Source: Miltoncostaea oceani
GTDB lineage: Bacteria; Actinomycetota; Thermoleophilia; Miltoncostaeales; Miltoncostaeaceae
Direction: 5' to 3'
Assembly (NCBI RefSeq): GCF_018141545.1
Contig: NZ_CP064357.1
Location: forward strand, 372,001-436,000
DNA: 64,000 nucleotides
The notes below the pieces were generated by a model. The model saw only the letters and a program-made list of their open reading frames with translations, had not been told where the DNA came from and ran no database searches. Of this stretch, positions 22,619-31,342 are shown piece after piece (the stretch's first letter is position 1; every line of letters begins with the position of its first letter). The position numbers were made by a program, and so were the translations under genes.

Positions 22619-24038
22619 CGGGGTGCACCACCGGGTAGACCGCGGTCCCGTTCGCGGCGCGCTCCCAACCGAGCATCAGCGTGTCCGGAAGGTCCGCTCG
22701 GGCGCCACCGGTCTTGCCGCTGAAGGCCCCGGCACGGCGCAGGCGCGCGGCCAGAGCCGGATCGGCGATGGCGATCCCGTGGACGAGCTCGGGCTCAGCG
22801 CGGGCGATCTCGATCGGCGTCGGTGAGCGGGGCCCGACCCAGCCGGTCGCCAGGGCGTCCACGGAGAGGGTCGTGGCCTTGGCGATGATGTCGTTGCGGC
22901 CCTGCTCCGCCTCGCCGGCGATGACCGTCCAGGGATGGGGGAGCGCGGAGAACATCCGCGTGTCCTCGTGGAGCTCCTCACCCAACGCGCGATAGCCCCA
23001 GACCAGGTCCGATGCCATCAGGCGGGCGGCCTTGCCCGGCAGGTAGGCGTCGAGGGCGTCCTCGAGGTCCGCGGCGCGCATCGCGGCGATCCAGGCGGAG
23101 CGCATCGTGTTGAAGGAGCCCGCGTAGGCGTTCCAGCGTGAGGAGTCGACGTCGCGGACCATCACCATCTCCTCGCGCATGCGCTCGGGGAGAGAGCTCC
23201 AGAGGACCCCCAGGCGGTTCGCACTGACCACCATCTGCTCATGGAAGAGCCCGATCAGGCTCCCGCGCTCGGCCACCGACAGGCGACCGATCACCGGGGT
23301 GGTCGGCATGACGTGGGCCACGGCGAACCAGTTCACACCCTCGCGCTCGCGCATGACCGCGTGGAGGGCCTCGCTGATCGAGTCGAAGGCCCTGCTCTGG
23401 GCGCCGAAGAGGAACATCGACCGCCGGTTGGCGCGCGCGGCGAGGTAGCTGACGAACGCGAGCGTCAGGTCATCACAGTCGCGCCCGCCGACCGCGTGGG
23501 CCAGGCGGCTCTTGGCCTGCATCTGGGCCTGCCGGAACTCGGTGTTCAGGCGCATGCGCTCGATCTTCTGCTCGAAGCGGCGCAGGAAGCGAAGACGCTT
23601 GTGGAGTGCGCCGGGGGAGGGGGCATTGCCCGCGCGGGCCAGCTCGGCCCGAGCACGCAGGGCATCGAGGGCGGACGCGCCGGCCGGTGCACCGAGCATC
23701 GTGAGGGCGACGACCAGACGCCCTTCGAGGTAGGACGGCTCACCGGCCCGGGTGTGGTCGACGTCGAGGCCATCGAACAGGCGCTCGAGGGTCCTCAGCT
23801 GGTCGTCGGCCGCCACCACCCGCTCGAAGTCGCTCGGCATGCTCGTCTCGAAGCTGAAGTCCGAGCGGCTGCCTGCCAGCTGCTCCAGCTCGCGCCGGAG
23901 GGGGACGGGAAGGCCGGGGATCTCGAGGGCGACGATCGCCCGCGCGACATCAGGGGTCGCGGCGCGGCGGCCGAGGCTCTCCTCGAGGAACGTGCGCGGG
24001 TCTTCGATGCTCGCCACGCGCTTCTCCCTCGTGATCAC
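22608..24038 (-). CDS. hypothetical helical protein, 476 aa
   Basis: A 476-residue soluble protein, almost entirely helical, starting at GTG 24038. It has an acidic-basic N-terminal region, a long coiled-coil-like stretch near residues 145-175 (LHKRLRFLRRFEQKIERMRLN), and a central region with RDCDDLTLAFVSYLAARANRRS. The C-terminal part has AFSGKTGG. I do not recognise the family. It may be a scaffold or a HEAT-like repeat protein; neighbours point to RNA metabolism. Confidence 0.8.
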   Translation of the reverse strand: MITREKRVASIEDPRTFLEESLGRRAATPDVARAIVALEIPGLPVPLRRELEQLAGSRSDFSFETSMPSDFERVVAADDQLRTLERLFDGLDVDHTRAGEPSYLEGRLVVALTMLGAPAGASALDALRARAELARAGNAPSPGALHKRLRFLRRFEQKIERMRLNTEFRQAQMQAKSRLAHAVGGRDCDDLTLAFVSYLAARANRRSMFLFGAQSRAFDSISEALHAVMREREGVNWFAVAHVMPTTPVIGRLSVAERGSLIGLFHEQMVVSANRLGVLWSSLPERMREEMVMVRDVDSSRWNAYAGSFNTMRSAWIAAMRAADLEDALDAYLPGKAARLMASDLVWGYRALGEELHEDTRMFSALPHPWTVIAGEAEQGRNDIIAKATTLSVDALATGWVGPRSPTPIEIARAEPELVHGIAIADPALAARLRRAGAFSGKTGGARADLPDTLMLGWERAANGTAVYPVVHPAPE

Positions 24039-24205
24039 CGTGGATGAAAGACATGCGTCCGGCGGGACTCGATACCCGCAACCACCCGGAATGTCGGAAA
24101 GAGCCAGGCGCTCTGGCGGAGCGTTGAGCTACGGACGCGTCACGACCATACGGCGCCATCGGCGATATGCATCAACGTCCCGGGCGCAGGGACTCGATGA
24201 CATGC

Positions 24206-24631
24206 CTAACGGCCGAAGGACTCCAGTGCGGCGCGGTCCTGCTCGAGCGAGCGCCGGCACTCATCGATGATGTCGCGTTCGGCCACCGATCGCGTTCGGC
24301 CGAGCTCCTCAGTGAGCTCCTGGAGGGCCCAGGCGGTGCGCTGCTCCAGGTAGGGGCGCATGTGTGGCATCTCCGCGGCGATCGCAACTGCGCTGGAGCG
24401 CCGGCCGCGCAGGCACCAGAACCAGAGGTTCGCCTGGAGCATCACCTCACCCATGCGTGTCAGCACGCGCTCGTATCCCGAACCCGAGTGGATGACCACG
24501 CGGAGCGTCTCATGGGACGCGGTCTCGGCTGCGCGCAGCGCCTGCTCTGCGGCGTTGAGGGCGGCCTGGGTGTGCATCAGCCTCAGGTCCGCACGCAGGC
24601 CGGAGACGTCGAGGGCGTCATCTGTGTTCAT
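24206..24631 (-). CDS. hypothetical helical protein, 141 aa
   Basis: A 141-residue helical protein beginning MNTDDALDVSGLRADL. Helix-rich throughout, with a Trp-Phe-Trp-Cys cluster near residue 74. No family was recognised. Confidence 0.65.
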   Translation of the reverse strand: MNTDDALDVSGLRADLRLMHTQAALNAAEQALRAAETASHETLRVVIHSGSGYERVLTRMGEVMLQANLWFWCLRGRRSSAVAIAAEMPHMRPYLEQRTAWALQELTEELGRTRSVAERDIIDECRRSLEQDRAALESFGR

Positions 24632-24733
24632 GCGTCTGAGCATAGTCCGCGCGGTGGCGCCAGCCGCGATGTCCTCTCATGACGCGAGGAAAACCGAGCG
24701 CGGCGACGCGGCACACCTACCCTCGGATCCGAC

Positions 24734-25516
24734 ATGGGACGCGGACGATCACACGGCTCTCTCACCGTGCCCAACGGCACCTCTCGTCCGGGAGAGGTCG
24801 ATCACGCTGCGCTGATCCGCTCCCTGCCGGTGATGGCCGGCCAGGAGCTACCCCTCGTCGCGCTCGTCGGATCACACGCCTACGGGCTCGCGACCCCGGA
24901 GTCCGACCACGACTACCGCGGCCTCTACCTCGCCCCGACCCGTCAGCTGCTCGGTCTGACCTCTCCGGTCGACCAGCTGGAGATGAAGGATCCGGACATC
25001 TGCTGCTTCGAGTTGGAGAAGTTCTGCCGCCTCTGCCTCGCCGCGAACCCCAACGTGCTCGAGATCCTCTGGGCCGAGCCCGTCATCGACTCACCTCTTG
25101 GCCGCCGGCTGCGCGAGATGCGCTTCTCCTTCCTCTCGGAGAAGGTGCGCACGACCTACACCGGCTACGCGGTCTCCCAGCTCAAGCGGGCCCTCGCGAC
25201 ACCTCCGGAGTCCCCGAGACGGCGCGAGAAGGCGGTCCGGCATCTGTTCCGGCTCTACGAGCAGGTACGGGCGTTGCTCGAGACCGGGGACATGCAGCTG
25301 CGTGTCGCTGATCCTGATCGGCTGCGTGCCTACGCGCGCCTGGACGACGCGCAGCTGAACGCCGAGTTCGAGCGGATGTTCGAGCGGGTCAAGTCGATCC
25401 CGAGCGCATTGGCCCCCGAGCCGGCGCGCGCGGAGGTGGAGGCCTTCCTGATCGAGGTGAGGCTGGACCAGCTTCATCGGGAGGGCGGCTCCAGCCGCCC
25501 TCCCGATGAGTCCTAG
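24734..25516 (+). CDS. RlaP-like Pol-beta superfamily nucleotidyltransferase
   Basis: A 260-residue enzyme. The nucleotidyltransferase signature is VGSHAYGLATPESDHDYRG: Gly46-Ser47 followed by the metal-binding pair Asp58 and Asp60. Next come FELEKFCRLCLAANPNVLEILW and a helical C-terminal domain. This matches predicted nucleotidyltransferases (YcgL/RlaP type) that accompany RNA ligases in repair operons; an activity adding nucleotides to RNA ends is inferred. It begins MGRGRSHG, the shared tag. A TACCCT box lies 10 nt before the ATG. Confidence 0.85.
   Translation: MGRGRSHGSLTVPNGTSRPGEVDHAALIRSLPVMAGQELPLVALVGSHAYGLATPESDHDYRGLYLAPTRQLLGLTSPVDQLEMKDPDICCFELEKFCRLCLAANPNVLEILWAEPVIDSPLGRRLREMRFSFLSEKVRTTYTGYAVSQLKRALATPPESPRRREKAVRHLFRLYEQVRALLETGDMQLRVADPDRLRAYARLDDAQLNAEFERMFERVKSIPSALAPEPARAEVEAFLIEVRLDQLHREGGSSRPPDES
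25473..25510. terminator. very strong bidirectional hairpin
   Basis: ATCGGGAGGGCGGCT pairs perfectly with AGCCGCCCTCCCGAT around CC, extending to about 17 bp at the 3' end of the RlaP-like gene and just before the convergent stop codon at 25513. It probably terminates both genes; it is also partly coding. Confidence 0.6.
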
Positions 25517-25941
25517 CGCAGCGCGGAGAGGATCTTCGCGGCGGTCTCCGCGTCGGTGCGCTCCGGGCCACGGCCGCTGATGATCCCATGGAGCACGCCG
25601 GGCGCGATCTCGGCGCGGGTGGCGAAGCCGATCCAGGTCTCGCCGCCATCGGCCAGGTGGCGCTCGACGCGGACCATCAGGTCCCGGCTGTCCATCGGAG
25701 CGCCGACGAGGATCTGCTCGACCTCGACCTCGACCTCGGCGGTCGGAGCGGACTCGTTCGACTCCACGGACTCGGCCGCGGCGGCCTTCTTGCGCGCCCG
25801 GTAGTCGCGGATCCGGGCCGCGACGCAGTCGAGGCACTGGTAGGGGTTGACGCCGAAGCGGGCGCCGTCGGCCTCGGTGCGCGAACACTTGGAGCACCGG
25901 CAGGTCCTGGTGCTCGTGCGCGGCTCTCTCATCTTGGACAT
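25513..25941 (-). CDS. zinc-binding protein with small C-terminal domain
   Basis: A 142-residue protein. The N-terminal part has CRCSKC near residue 14 and YQCLDC near 35, a four-cysteine zinc site followed by a basic helix (RIRDYRARKK), then an acidic linker. The C-terminal 50 residues look like a small regulatory fold. It is likely a nucleic-acid-binding protein. The second ATG (MREPRTS) is an alternative start. Confidence 0.7.
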   Translation of the reverse strand: MSKMREPRTSTRTCRCSKCSRTEADGARFGVNPYQCLDCVAARIRDYRARKKAAAAESVESNESAPTAEVEVEVEQILVGAPMDSRDLMVRVERHLADGGETWIGFATRAEIAPGVLHGIISGRGPERTDAETAAKILSALR

Positions 25942-26103
25942 CCCTCTCTGATCGGATCGTCGGGAGCCGCCGTCTGGATACTCGGCTCACCGCGTTCACC
26001 AGCAACGTACGACACGTAAGCGCCGATGCAGCTGCGATCTGGAGAGGATCGCGAGTGACAGTGAGATCCGCGCCCCGGGCAACCGCAGCCCTAGACTCAA
26101 TGA

Positions 26104-27870
26104 GTGCCCAGGGGTCGCCAGCAGACAATTCTCGGAGCGCGCGCCCGGGCGCGGCGGGCGGTGTCATCGGCACCCGACGGGCAGGCGTTGCTGGAACAGG
26201 CGCTCACCGATGGCGTCGATGCGCTCGTGCGGTCTGACATCGCAGGACTGAGCGGGGAGAAGGGCCACGAACGTCCGGCACTTCAGATGATCGAGATCAT
26301 CCGGACACTCGACGACACGACCGAGGGCGGTCTCGCGCTGATGGAGGCATCGATGATCCAGGCCGAGTTCGGCCGGCCCGATGCGACGCCATCGCCCGAG
26401 CAGCTGGCGGAACGGGCGATCGCCGCCCACGAGCAGCTGCTCGACCAGATCCATGAGGCGCTGATCTTCCCCGATGAGACAAAGCTCCTTGGCGGCATGT
26501 CCCGCGCCGTGGCGAACGCTCTAGAGCATGCTGTATCTGATGAGCTCGAGACGATGATGGGCGCGGGGTTCCCCGTGCGGGCGCCCCGTCAGATGGCCCG
26601 CTACCAGACACGGGCCATCGATCAGCTGCTGCGGACATGCGCCCTTGAGGCCCCCGAGCAGGTGATCCCCCTCGTGGAGGCGGTCGCATCCTGGAAGGGG
26701 ATCGACGACCTGGAGCCCTGGCGTCTGCTGACCGTCGCGGCTCTCGTCCGTGCGGAGGCGATGGCGCCGGGCCAGAACATCACGGCGCGTGGCTCGATGT
26801 CGGCGCTCCTGGATCTCCGCGACGAGCAGTTGAAGTGGTTCCACGCCGAGGAGACCGCTTATCACCGCAGCGGAGACCAGCACGAGCGGCACCTCCATGA
26901 TCTCGGTGTCGCCGCGCCCTACGAGCACGTGCCGGTGTGTGAGGATCTCGACACCGCGCTGGCTCAGGCGCGGGCACTGGTGAATCGGCCCTGGATCGCC
27001 TGCTCGGAGTTCAAGCTGCTCGAAGGGGAGAGCCCCCACCGGCTCCAGGCCCACGTGGTCGTCGAGTCGACGGTGATGCAGACGCTGATCGAGAGGATCG
27101 AGGGCGCCGGTGGGCAGTGCGACCTGATCCTTCTCAGCCAGTTCGACGGGGCCGCGAGCAAGACGCGGGAGCTCAGGGTCGACACCCGTGTCAGAGGCGG
27201 GGCCGAACGCTTCGGTGAGGTCCGGCCGATGCTCGGTCTGCGTCTGTCCCGCCGAGACGGGGACCGGGAGCAGGAGGTCGTGTTCACGACTCCTCTCGGC
27301 GAGCCGGCCGAAGCCCGGGCTGCGTCGGTGCTTCAGCGTGAAGGCACTGCGCGTGCGGTGCGAGCATTCGGTGATCGGTGCGCCGGCCTGTCCTCCGGGC
27401 GCCAGAACCTGCGCCACTGGGATGGTCATCTGGTGTCGGCGATCGGAATCTCGGGAGTGCCGGAGTCGGCTGGCGATGGGGTCTCTCTCGGGGTCTTCGC
27501 CGCTGAGCGGTGCGACCATCACGGGGCCAGCTGGGACGCAGTGCCTCAACGCGCCCTGCGCGCCAAGGTGCTCGTGCTCTCATGCCCCCGCTGCCTGCGC
27601 CGCCAGGCGGCGAGTGTGCCGGTCCAGAGCATCCCCGACCCGGCGCAGCGAGATCAGCTGGCATTGGGTCAGGAGAAGCGGCTGCTCGGCGCCGAGCGCC
27701 GGCGACGCGCCCTCTCCGGCGAGCCGGACTTCCACGGCAGCTGGGAGGACCTGGTCGCCCATTCGCCCGTGGCGTCGCTCGACCCGGCCGACTACGCGGT
27801 CACGCCGCGATCCCAGCAGACGCGGACGGCGACGACAGTCCGTGAGTCGCTTCGCCGCGGCTCCCGGTAG
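26104..27870 (+). CDS. tagged zinc-ribbon paralogue 1 (novel family)
   Basis: A 588-residue soluble protein of a family I do not recognise, present five times in this window. The N-terminus is VPRGRQQTIL (the shared tag) at GTG 26104, 6 nt after TAGACT. Most of the protein is helical. Near residue 470 it has the family zinc site CDHHGASW...CPRCLRR, although the usual EPLHR that follows is VPVQS here. The C-terminus TTVRESLRRGSR matches the family tail SV-x-x-[IL]-[LM]-x-Ser/Arg-Arg. It is the most divergent copy. The position after the RlaP-like gene suggests a role in the same pathway. Confidence 0.82.
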   Translation: MPRGRQQTILGARARARRAVSSAPDGQALLEQALTDGVDALVRSDIAGLSGEKGHERPALQMIEIIRTLDDTTEGGLALMEASMIQAEFGRPDATPSPEQLAERAIAAHEQLLDQIHEALIFPDETKLLGGMSRAVANALEHAVSDELETMMGAGFPVRAPRQMARYQTRAIDQLLRTCALEAPEQVIPLVEAVASWKGIDDLEPWRLLTVAALVRAEAMAPGQNITARGSMSALLDLRDEQLKWFHAEETAYHRSGDQHERHLHDLGVAAPYEHVPVCEDLDTALAQARALVNRPWIACSEFKLLEGESPHRLQAHVVVESTVMQTLIERIEGAGGQCDLILLSQFDGAASKTRELRVDTRVRGGAERFGEVRPMLGLRLSRRDGDREQEVVFTTPLGEPAEARAASVLQREGTARAVRAFGDRCAGLSSGRQNLRHWDGHLVSAIGISGVPESAGDGVSLGVFAAERCDHHGASWDAVPQRALRAKVLVLSCPRCLRRQAASVPVQSIPDPAQRDQLALGQEKRLLGAERRRRALSGEPDFHGSWEDLVAHSPVASLDPADYAVTPRSQQTRTATTVRESLRRGSR

Positions 27871-27939
27871 CCGGCGAGCTGCTGCACGTTTGCCGGCAGT
27901 CGTGCGGCAACCACATGGGCCCACGGGACCGCGAGACGA

Positions 27940-28113
27940 TCAGGGGCGGCGGGACTCCGAGTCATCGCGGGCCTGGGCGAGGGTGATCATCAGCTCGATC
28001 GCCATCTGCTCCCGCCGGCGCTCGGCCGAGTCGATGTGACGGCGCCGCTGACGGAGCCAGATGATGCCGGCTCCCGTCATCAGGAAGCTGATGAGGATGA
28101 CCGCGAGGATCAT
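27940..28113 (-). CDS. small single-pass membrane protein, 57 aa
   Basis: A 57-residue protein with one N-terminal membrane helix (MILAVILISFLMTGAGIIWL) followed by a basic turn and an amphipathic helix. Its ATG overlaps the stop of the upstream gene (ATGA), so the two are coupled and the products may associate. Confidence 0.6.
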   Translation of the reverse strand: MILAVILISFLMTGAGIIWLRQRRRHIDSAERRREQMAIELMITLAQARDDSESRRP

Positions 28114-28325
28114 CCCTGCTGCTCCTGCGCCGCGCGTGCGGCAGCTCGCAGCCTGGCGATCGATGCGCGCGCGTCCTCGAGGGTCGGCTCACCGTCCGAG
28201 CCCCAGGTGCGATCCTCGGACACGGTCTGAGGCTCGGCGGCGGCGGCGCCGCGGCGGATGACGAGACGCCAGACCGTGAAGGCGAGCGCAGCACCGATGA
28301 ACAAGGAGGGAAGGGCCCGACGCAT
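28110..28325 (-). CDS. small single-pass membrane protein, 71 aa
   Basis: A 71-residue protein with an N-terminal membrane helix (LPSLFIGAALAFTVWRLVI) and a helical cytoplasmic tail ending in a Gln-rich stretch. The ATG lies 7 nt after TACCGT on the minus strand. It is first of a two-gene operon with the 57-residue membrane protein. Confidence 0.65.
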   Translation of the reverse strand: MRRALPSLFIGAALAFTVWRLVIRRGAAAAEPQTVSEDRTWGSDGEPTLEDARASIARLRAAARAAQEQQG

Positions 28326-28371
28326 GTCGGTGACGGTAGGCGTCGCGCGTCGCCGCCCGCCGGGTTCTGAG

Positions 28372-28674
28372 CTATCGCCGTCGTCGCTTGTCGCGCCGGG
28401 TCGCTGTCTTCACTCTGACGCTCACCGGCTGGCGCGCGATGAAGCGCAGCTGACGGGCGAAGGCGGGATCGGCGCGGAGGGATTCGATGCTCGAGTACTC
28501 GCGCTCGATCTGGCGGTTGTCGAAGAAGGCGTGGATCGCCCGATGGCAGTCCTCACAGACCCCTTCGGTCTCGGAGCCGTCGCGCGATCGCGGGACCAGG
28601 TGGTGTCTCGTCAGCCGATGTCCGAACACCCGATGACACAGGGGACACTGGAACTCAGCCGCGGGTTCCCTCAT
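28372..28674 (-). CDS. HNH endonuclease-like protein
   Basis: A 100-residue HNH protein: CPLCHRVFG near residue 10, LTRHHLVPRSRDGS near 22 and VCEDCHRAIHAFFDN near 42, giving two zinc-binding CxxC pairs and the HH catalytic motif. The C-terminus is strongly basic (ATRRDKRRRR). A TAGGTT box 7 nt upstream supports ATG 28674 as the start. Confidence 0.82.
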   Translation of the reverse strand: MREPAAEFQCPLCHRVFGHRLTRHHLVPRSRDGSETEGVCEDCHRAIHAFFDNRQIEREYSSIESLRADPAFARQLRFIARQPVSVRVKTATRRDKRRRR

Positions 28675-28820
28675 CGGTGACAACCTAGCCGACCTCTGGA
28701 GGCCGGCCGTCGAGAACTCCTCGTTCGCCGATTACCCGTGTCTGGTTCCTCCACGTCGACCTCCTGGCCGGCGGCGCGATAACGCGTGTGCGCGTCTGCG
28801 GCATTCGCATCATCGCTTCG

Positions 28821-28949
28821 ATGAAGAACCTCACCCCGGTCCGGCGCTCCATGCGCCGACACGCCATGACGCTCTACTGCGTCGCGGCCGGGTTCGCGGT
28901 CCTTGCGAGCGCATCCGCCGCACAGGCCGCGACCTGGATCCGCCGCTAG
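28821..28949 (+). CDS. possible 42-aa signal-peptide-like peptide
   Basis: A 42-residue frame: basic start (MKNLTPVRRSMRRHA), a hydrophobic core ending in Ala-rich sequence (SASAAQAA) and only five residues after. It resembles a bare signal peptide. It could be a small secreted peptide precursor, a decayed gene or chance. The hairpin right after the stop favours a real transcript. Confidence 0.35.
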   Translation: MKNLTPVRRSMRRHAMTLYCVAAGFAVLASASAAQAATWIRR

Positions 28950-28995
28950 CCCCTTCGGGGCCCGCGTTGGCGACACCGTTCAGATGCCGACCTTG

Positions 28996-29018
28996 GAGGG
29001 CCGCCGCGCGCGGCCCTC
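28996..29018 (+). terminator. strong GC hairpin
   Basis: GAGGGCCGC pairs with GCGGCCCTC (9 bp) around CGCGC. It lies between the small frame and the GNAT-like gene; no T tract. Confidence 0.45.
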
Positions 29019-29073
29019 AGGCGTTCACGGAGATCCGGGGAGGTGGCGATCCCGGGCGTAGGATCCGGTCACG

Positions 29074-29904
29074 ATGGCGCGCGGACGAGGAACCAGTCGA
29101 GCAGGCACCGCGACCCTCAGGGCCCCCTCAGGACCGGCTTCGGTCTGTCGTGCGCTGGATCTCGAGCGGATCACGACACACAAGGGCGTCGAGCTCGAGC
29201 TCGGCTACGCCTGGGACGTCGACGACGGCATCGCTGAGGGCTGGACGGTCCACCGCCTCGGGGTCCAGGCGCGTGGGCGCGAGGCGGGTTATCTGAAGAT
29301 CTCCTACGTCCCCGCAGACAGGGCGGCCCGGCTGTTCCCCGACCCCTTCCACTACGCGCTGGAGCGGTCGGGGTCCTTCTACGCCCTGAAGCGGCTCCTG
29401 GAGCGGGCCCCGGAGGCCGAGTGGGATGAGCCGGAGCTGCGGGCCGCGGTCGAATCCGGTCGCGGGTGGGTCCCCTGGGATGAGCAGCAGCGCCTGAAGG
29501 GTCTCGGTGCATGCGGTCTCCGCGACGAATGGGCGGCGGTCAGGTCGAGGATCCAGGAGGACTTCGCCGAGCAGCACCGCTCCTTCCTCGAGTTCCACGT
29601 CGACAAGCCCCTGGTGGACTACATCCGAGTCTTCGACGGCTACGACTGCGATGGTGAGGACGACTTCCGCCGCCAGGGCATCGCGTTGTCGCTCTACGCG
29701 GTCGGCGCCCGCTGGATGGCCGCGAACGGCATGTGCCTCTGGGCGAGCGGGCTCCAGAGCGAGGAGGCTGCAGAGGCCTGGGAGCGGCTGGGACAGACCC
29801 TGCCGATCGGGGTCGCTCCGTCGACCAACATGGCGGGCGAGTCCCGGACGCGCAGGTTCCTGGACGGCGCGCTTCTCGATCCGATCGAGGCGCAGGCGCC
29901 CTAG
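29074..29904 (+). CDS. GNAT-like acetyltransferase with MARGR tag
   Basis: A 276-residue protein. After the tag MARGRGTSRAG there is a beta-rich region. The C-terminal part has VDYIRVFDGYDCDGEDDFRRQGIALSLY, in which RRQGIA resembles the acetyl-CoA-binding R/Q-x-x-G-x-A motif. It is followed by ARWMAANGMCLWAS and EAAEAWERLG, the order seen in GNAT enzymes. The acceptor is unknown; GNAT proteins in conflict settings often modify aminoacyl-tRNA or proteins. A TAGGAT box precedes the ATG by 9 nt. It overlaps the convergent antitoxin-like gene by 4 nt. Confidence 0.7.
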   Translation: MARGRGTSRAGTATLRAPSGPASVCRALDLERITTHKGVELELGYAWDVDDGIAEGWTVHRLGVQARGREAGYLKISYVPADRAARLFPDPFHYALERSGSFYALKRLLERAPEAEWDEPELRAAVESGRGWVPWDEQQRLKGLGACGLRDEWAAVRSRIQEDFAEQHRSFLEFHVDKPLVDYIRVFDGYDCDGEDDFRRQGIALSLYAVGARWMAANGMCLWASGLQSEEAAEAWERLGQTLPIGVAPSTNMAGESRTRRFLDGALLDPIEAQAP

Positions 29905-30233
29905 GTCAGGAAGTGGTCCGCCGCGGCCGACACAGCGGACATGTCGCCTGCGCGCAGGGCGTCGCTCGGTGTCCTGTCGCCCAGCAGGTCGTTGCGGCCG
30001 ATGAAGAAGGCCCGCGCCTGTTCGGGTGAGGTCGCCGCCTCGATGCGCCCGAAGACCGCGCTCGCGGCCTGGAGGCGCCGGATCTGCTCATGGTCCGGCC
30101 GCGAGGACTCCGCGTTCCAGGCCGCGACATGCGGGCGGCCGGCGGCGGCGATGTATCCGACGAGCGCCGGCCCGAGTCGCTCGGTGAGCGCACGGCTGAG
30201 CGTTCCGGTGGTCGAGAGGGGGATGCCAGGCAC
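29901..30233 (-). CDS. MbcA/ParS-type antitoxin-like protein
   Basis: A 110-residue protein. The C-terminal half (ARAFFIGRNDLLGDRTPSDALRAGD) matches the DUF2384 toxin-binding domain of Xre/MbcA/ParS antitoxins; the N-terminal half has a HTH-like helical region. The usual RES-domain toxin is not adjacent. The convergent GNAT-like gene is the only neighbour and is not co-directional, so this may be an orphan antitoxin. Confidence 0.72.
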   Translation of the reverse strand: MPGIPLSTTGTLSRALTERLGPALVGYIAAAGRPHVAAWNAESSRPDHEQIRRLQAASAVFGRIEAATSPEQARAFFIGRNDLLGDRTPSDALRAGDMSAVSAAADHFLT

Positions 30234-30336
30234 AGACCGACCCTAGGTCTGGTCCTTGCGCCCCCGCTGGTTCCTCGCAGTGTTTCCCTGCCCCGGCCCA
30301 CAACCGCGCAGCTATGGAACCGGGGCAGAGCTTTAC

Positions 30337-30362
30337 GGCCTGAGCCTCGGAGGCGTCAGGCC
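30337..30362 (-). terminator. hairpin at the end of the secreted-protein gene
   Basis: GGCCTGA pairs with TCAGGCC, and inside it GCCT with AGGC around CGG, giving about 11 bp. It overlaps the stop codon of the minus-strand gene. A second inverted repeat (CTGCCCCGG / CCGGGGCAG) lies just beyond, around 30289-30329. Confidence 0.45.
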
Positions 30363-30709
30363 AATTCGATGTAGAAGCTGCTCGGGTTGCCGCTGCCCCG
30401 GTTGTCGAACTGTCCGGTGATCAGACCCGAGAGGTTCAGCCCGATGACGTGGTACTGGGTGCTGGTCCATTCCCAGTAGCCCCAGGTCGCCCCGTCGGAG
30501 CTGCGCAGGAGCTTGAAGCGGTAGGGCAGCCCCGTTGAGCTGTTGGCCTTCGCAACCTCCTGGACCGGGTTGTTCAGCGACAGGCAGCTGACGTAGTCGG
30601 CGGAGGCGTTGACGTTGCAGTTAGTCGAGGCACCCTGTGCCGGCGTCGCGAGTAGGGCCATGCCGACGGAGGCGCCACAGATGGCCGTGAGGAGGCGACG
30701 TGTCAGCAT
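30356..30709 (-). CDS. small secreted protein
   Basis: A 117-residue exported protein with signal peptide MLTRRLLTAICGASVGMALL and cleavage near AQG-AS. The mature part has cysteines (NCNVNASADYVSC) and Trp/Tyr-rich strands (WGYWEWTST). It probably binds something at the cell surface; the family is unknown. It overlaps the end of the upstream lipoprotein gene, so it is probably in the same operon. Confidence 0.65.
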   Translation of the reverse strand: MLTRRLLTAICGASVGMALLATPAQGASTNCNVNASADYVSCLSLNNPVQEVAKANSSTGLPYRFKLLRSSDGATWGYWEWTSTQYHVIGLNLSGLITGQFDNRGSGNPSSFYIELA

Positions 30710-31269
30710 GAGGGGCGCTCCTCGACCGAGCCGACCGGGAACTGGCATGCGGGCATCGGCGGGATGTCGATCGCCGCTCCCTCGGGGAGGGCGCGGCCCG
30801 CGGCTTTGGCCTCATCCAGGCGCTGGCGGAACTCCTCGGGCGTGAGGCTGCCGGGGAGCGCGTAGCTCGGCGGACGGATGCGTCGTTCATCGACAGACCA
30901 GCCCCAGGGTGCGGTCAGGGACAGACGGAGCCCCTGGCTGTCATCGGCGGGCAGCACCGCAACCACCTCGGAGGGAAGCGGCTCGGCGATCGATGTGCCG
31001 GGGGGCAGGGCTCCCCGCTCAGCGACGCTGATGTAGAGCTCTCGCAGGGCCTCGGGGTAGTCCGTCCCCGCGGTGAAGACCAGAGACGGCTCGCCAGGCA
31101 CCTCATCGATGGCGGGGGAGCCGTCCGGCTGGCTGATCCAAGGCATGTCCTCGAGCTGTGGATCATCGGCTGACTGAGGGGCCGCTGATGCCGCGCATGC
31201 CGACAGAACCGGGACCAGGATCAGGAGGATGAGCAGTCGTGGGGTGAATCGGGGATTGGGCATGCTCAC
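30703..31269 (-). CDS. lipoprotein sharing an ectodomain with the anti-sigma protein
   Basis: A 188-residue lipoprotein: hydrophobic signal then lipobox LSAC near residue 24. The mature domain resembles the extracellular part of the anti-sigma-like protein at 31866: PWISQPDGSPAIDEV against PWLKQADGSPHILEV, PSLVFTAGT against PSLAFPPRT, and APWGWSV against APFGYSL, ending in Pro-rich ACQ/PCQ. It is divergent from the sigma factor gene across 73 nt, so it may be part of its regulon and compete with or tune the anti-sigma sensor. Confidence 0.8.
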   Translation of the reverse strand: MSMPNPRFTPRLLILLILVPVLSACAASAAPQSADDPQLEDMPWISQPDGSPAIDEVPGEPSLVFTAGTDYPEALRELYISVAERGALPPGTSIAEPLPSEVVAVLPADDSQGLRLSLTAPWGWSVDERRIRPPSYALPGSLTPEEFRQRLDEAKAAGRALPEGAAIDIPPMPACQFPVGSVEERPSC

Positions 31270-31342
31270 GCATACCTCCGAGCAGGTGCTCTGCTTCCCG
31301 TGCGAGTGAAAGAATCTTCCCGCGAAAGGTAGGCTCCCTCGC

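Larger units (their letters stand above)
28684..29073 (+). other. intergenic region with hairpins
   Basis: A 390-nt gap. It holds a short signal-peptide-like frame (28821-28949), a small CCCC-TTC-GGGG hairpin just after it, a strong hairpin at 28996-29018 and the TAGGAT box of the next gene (about 29059-29064). Nothing else was recognised. Confidence 0.5.
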
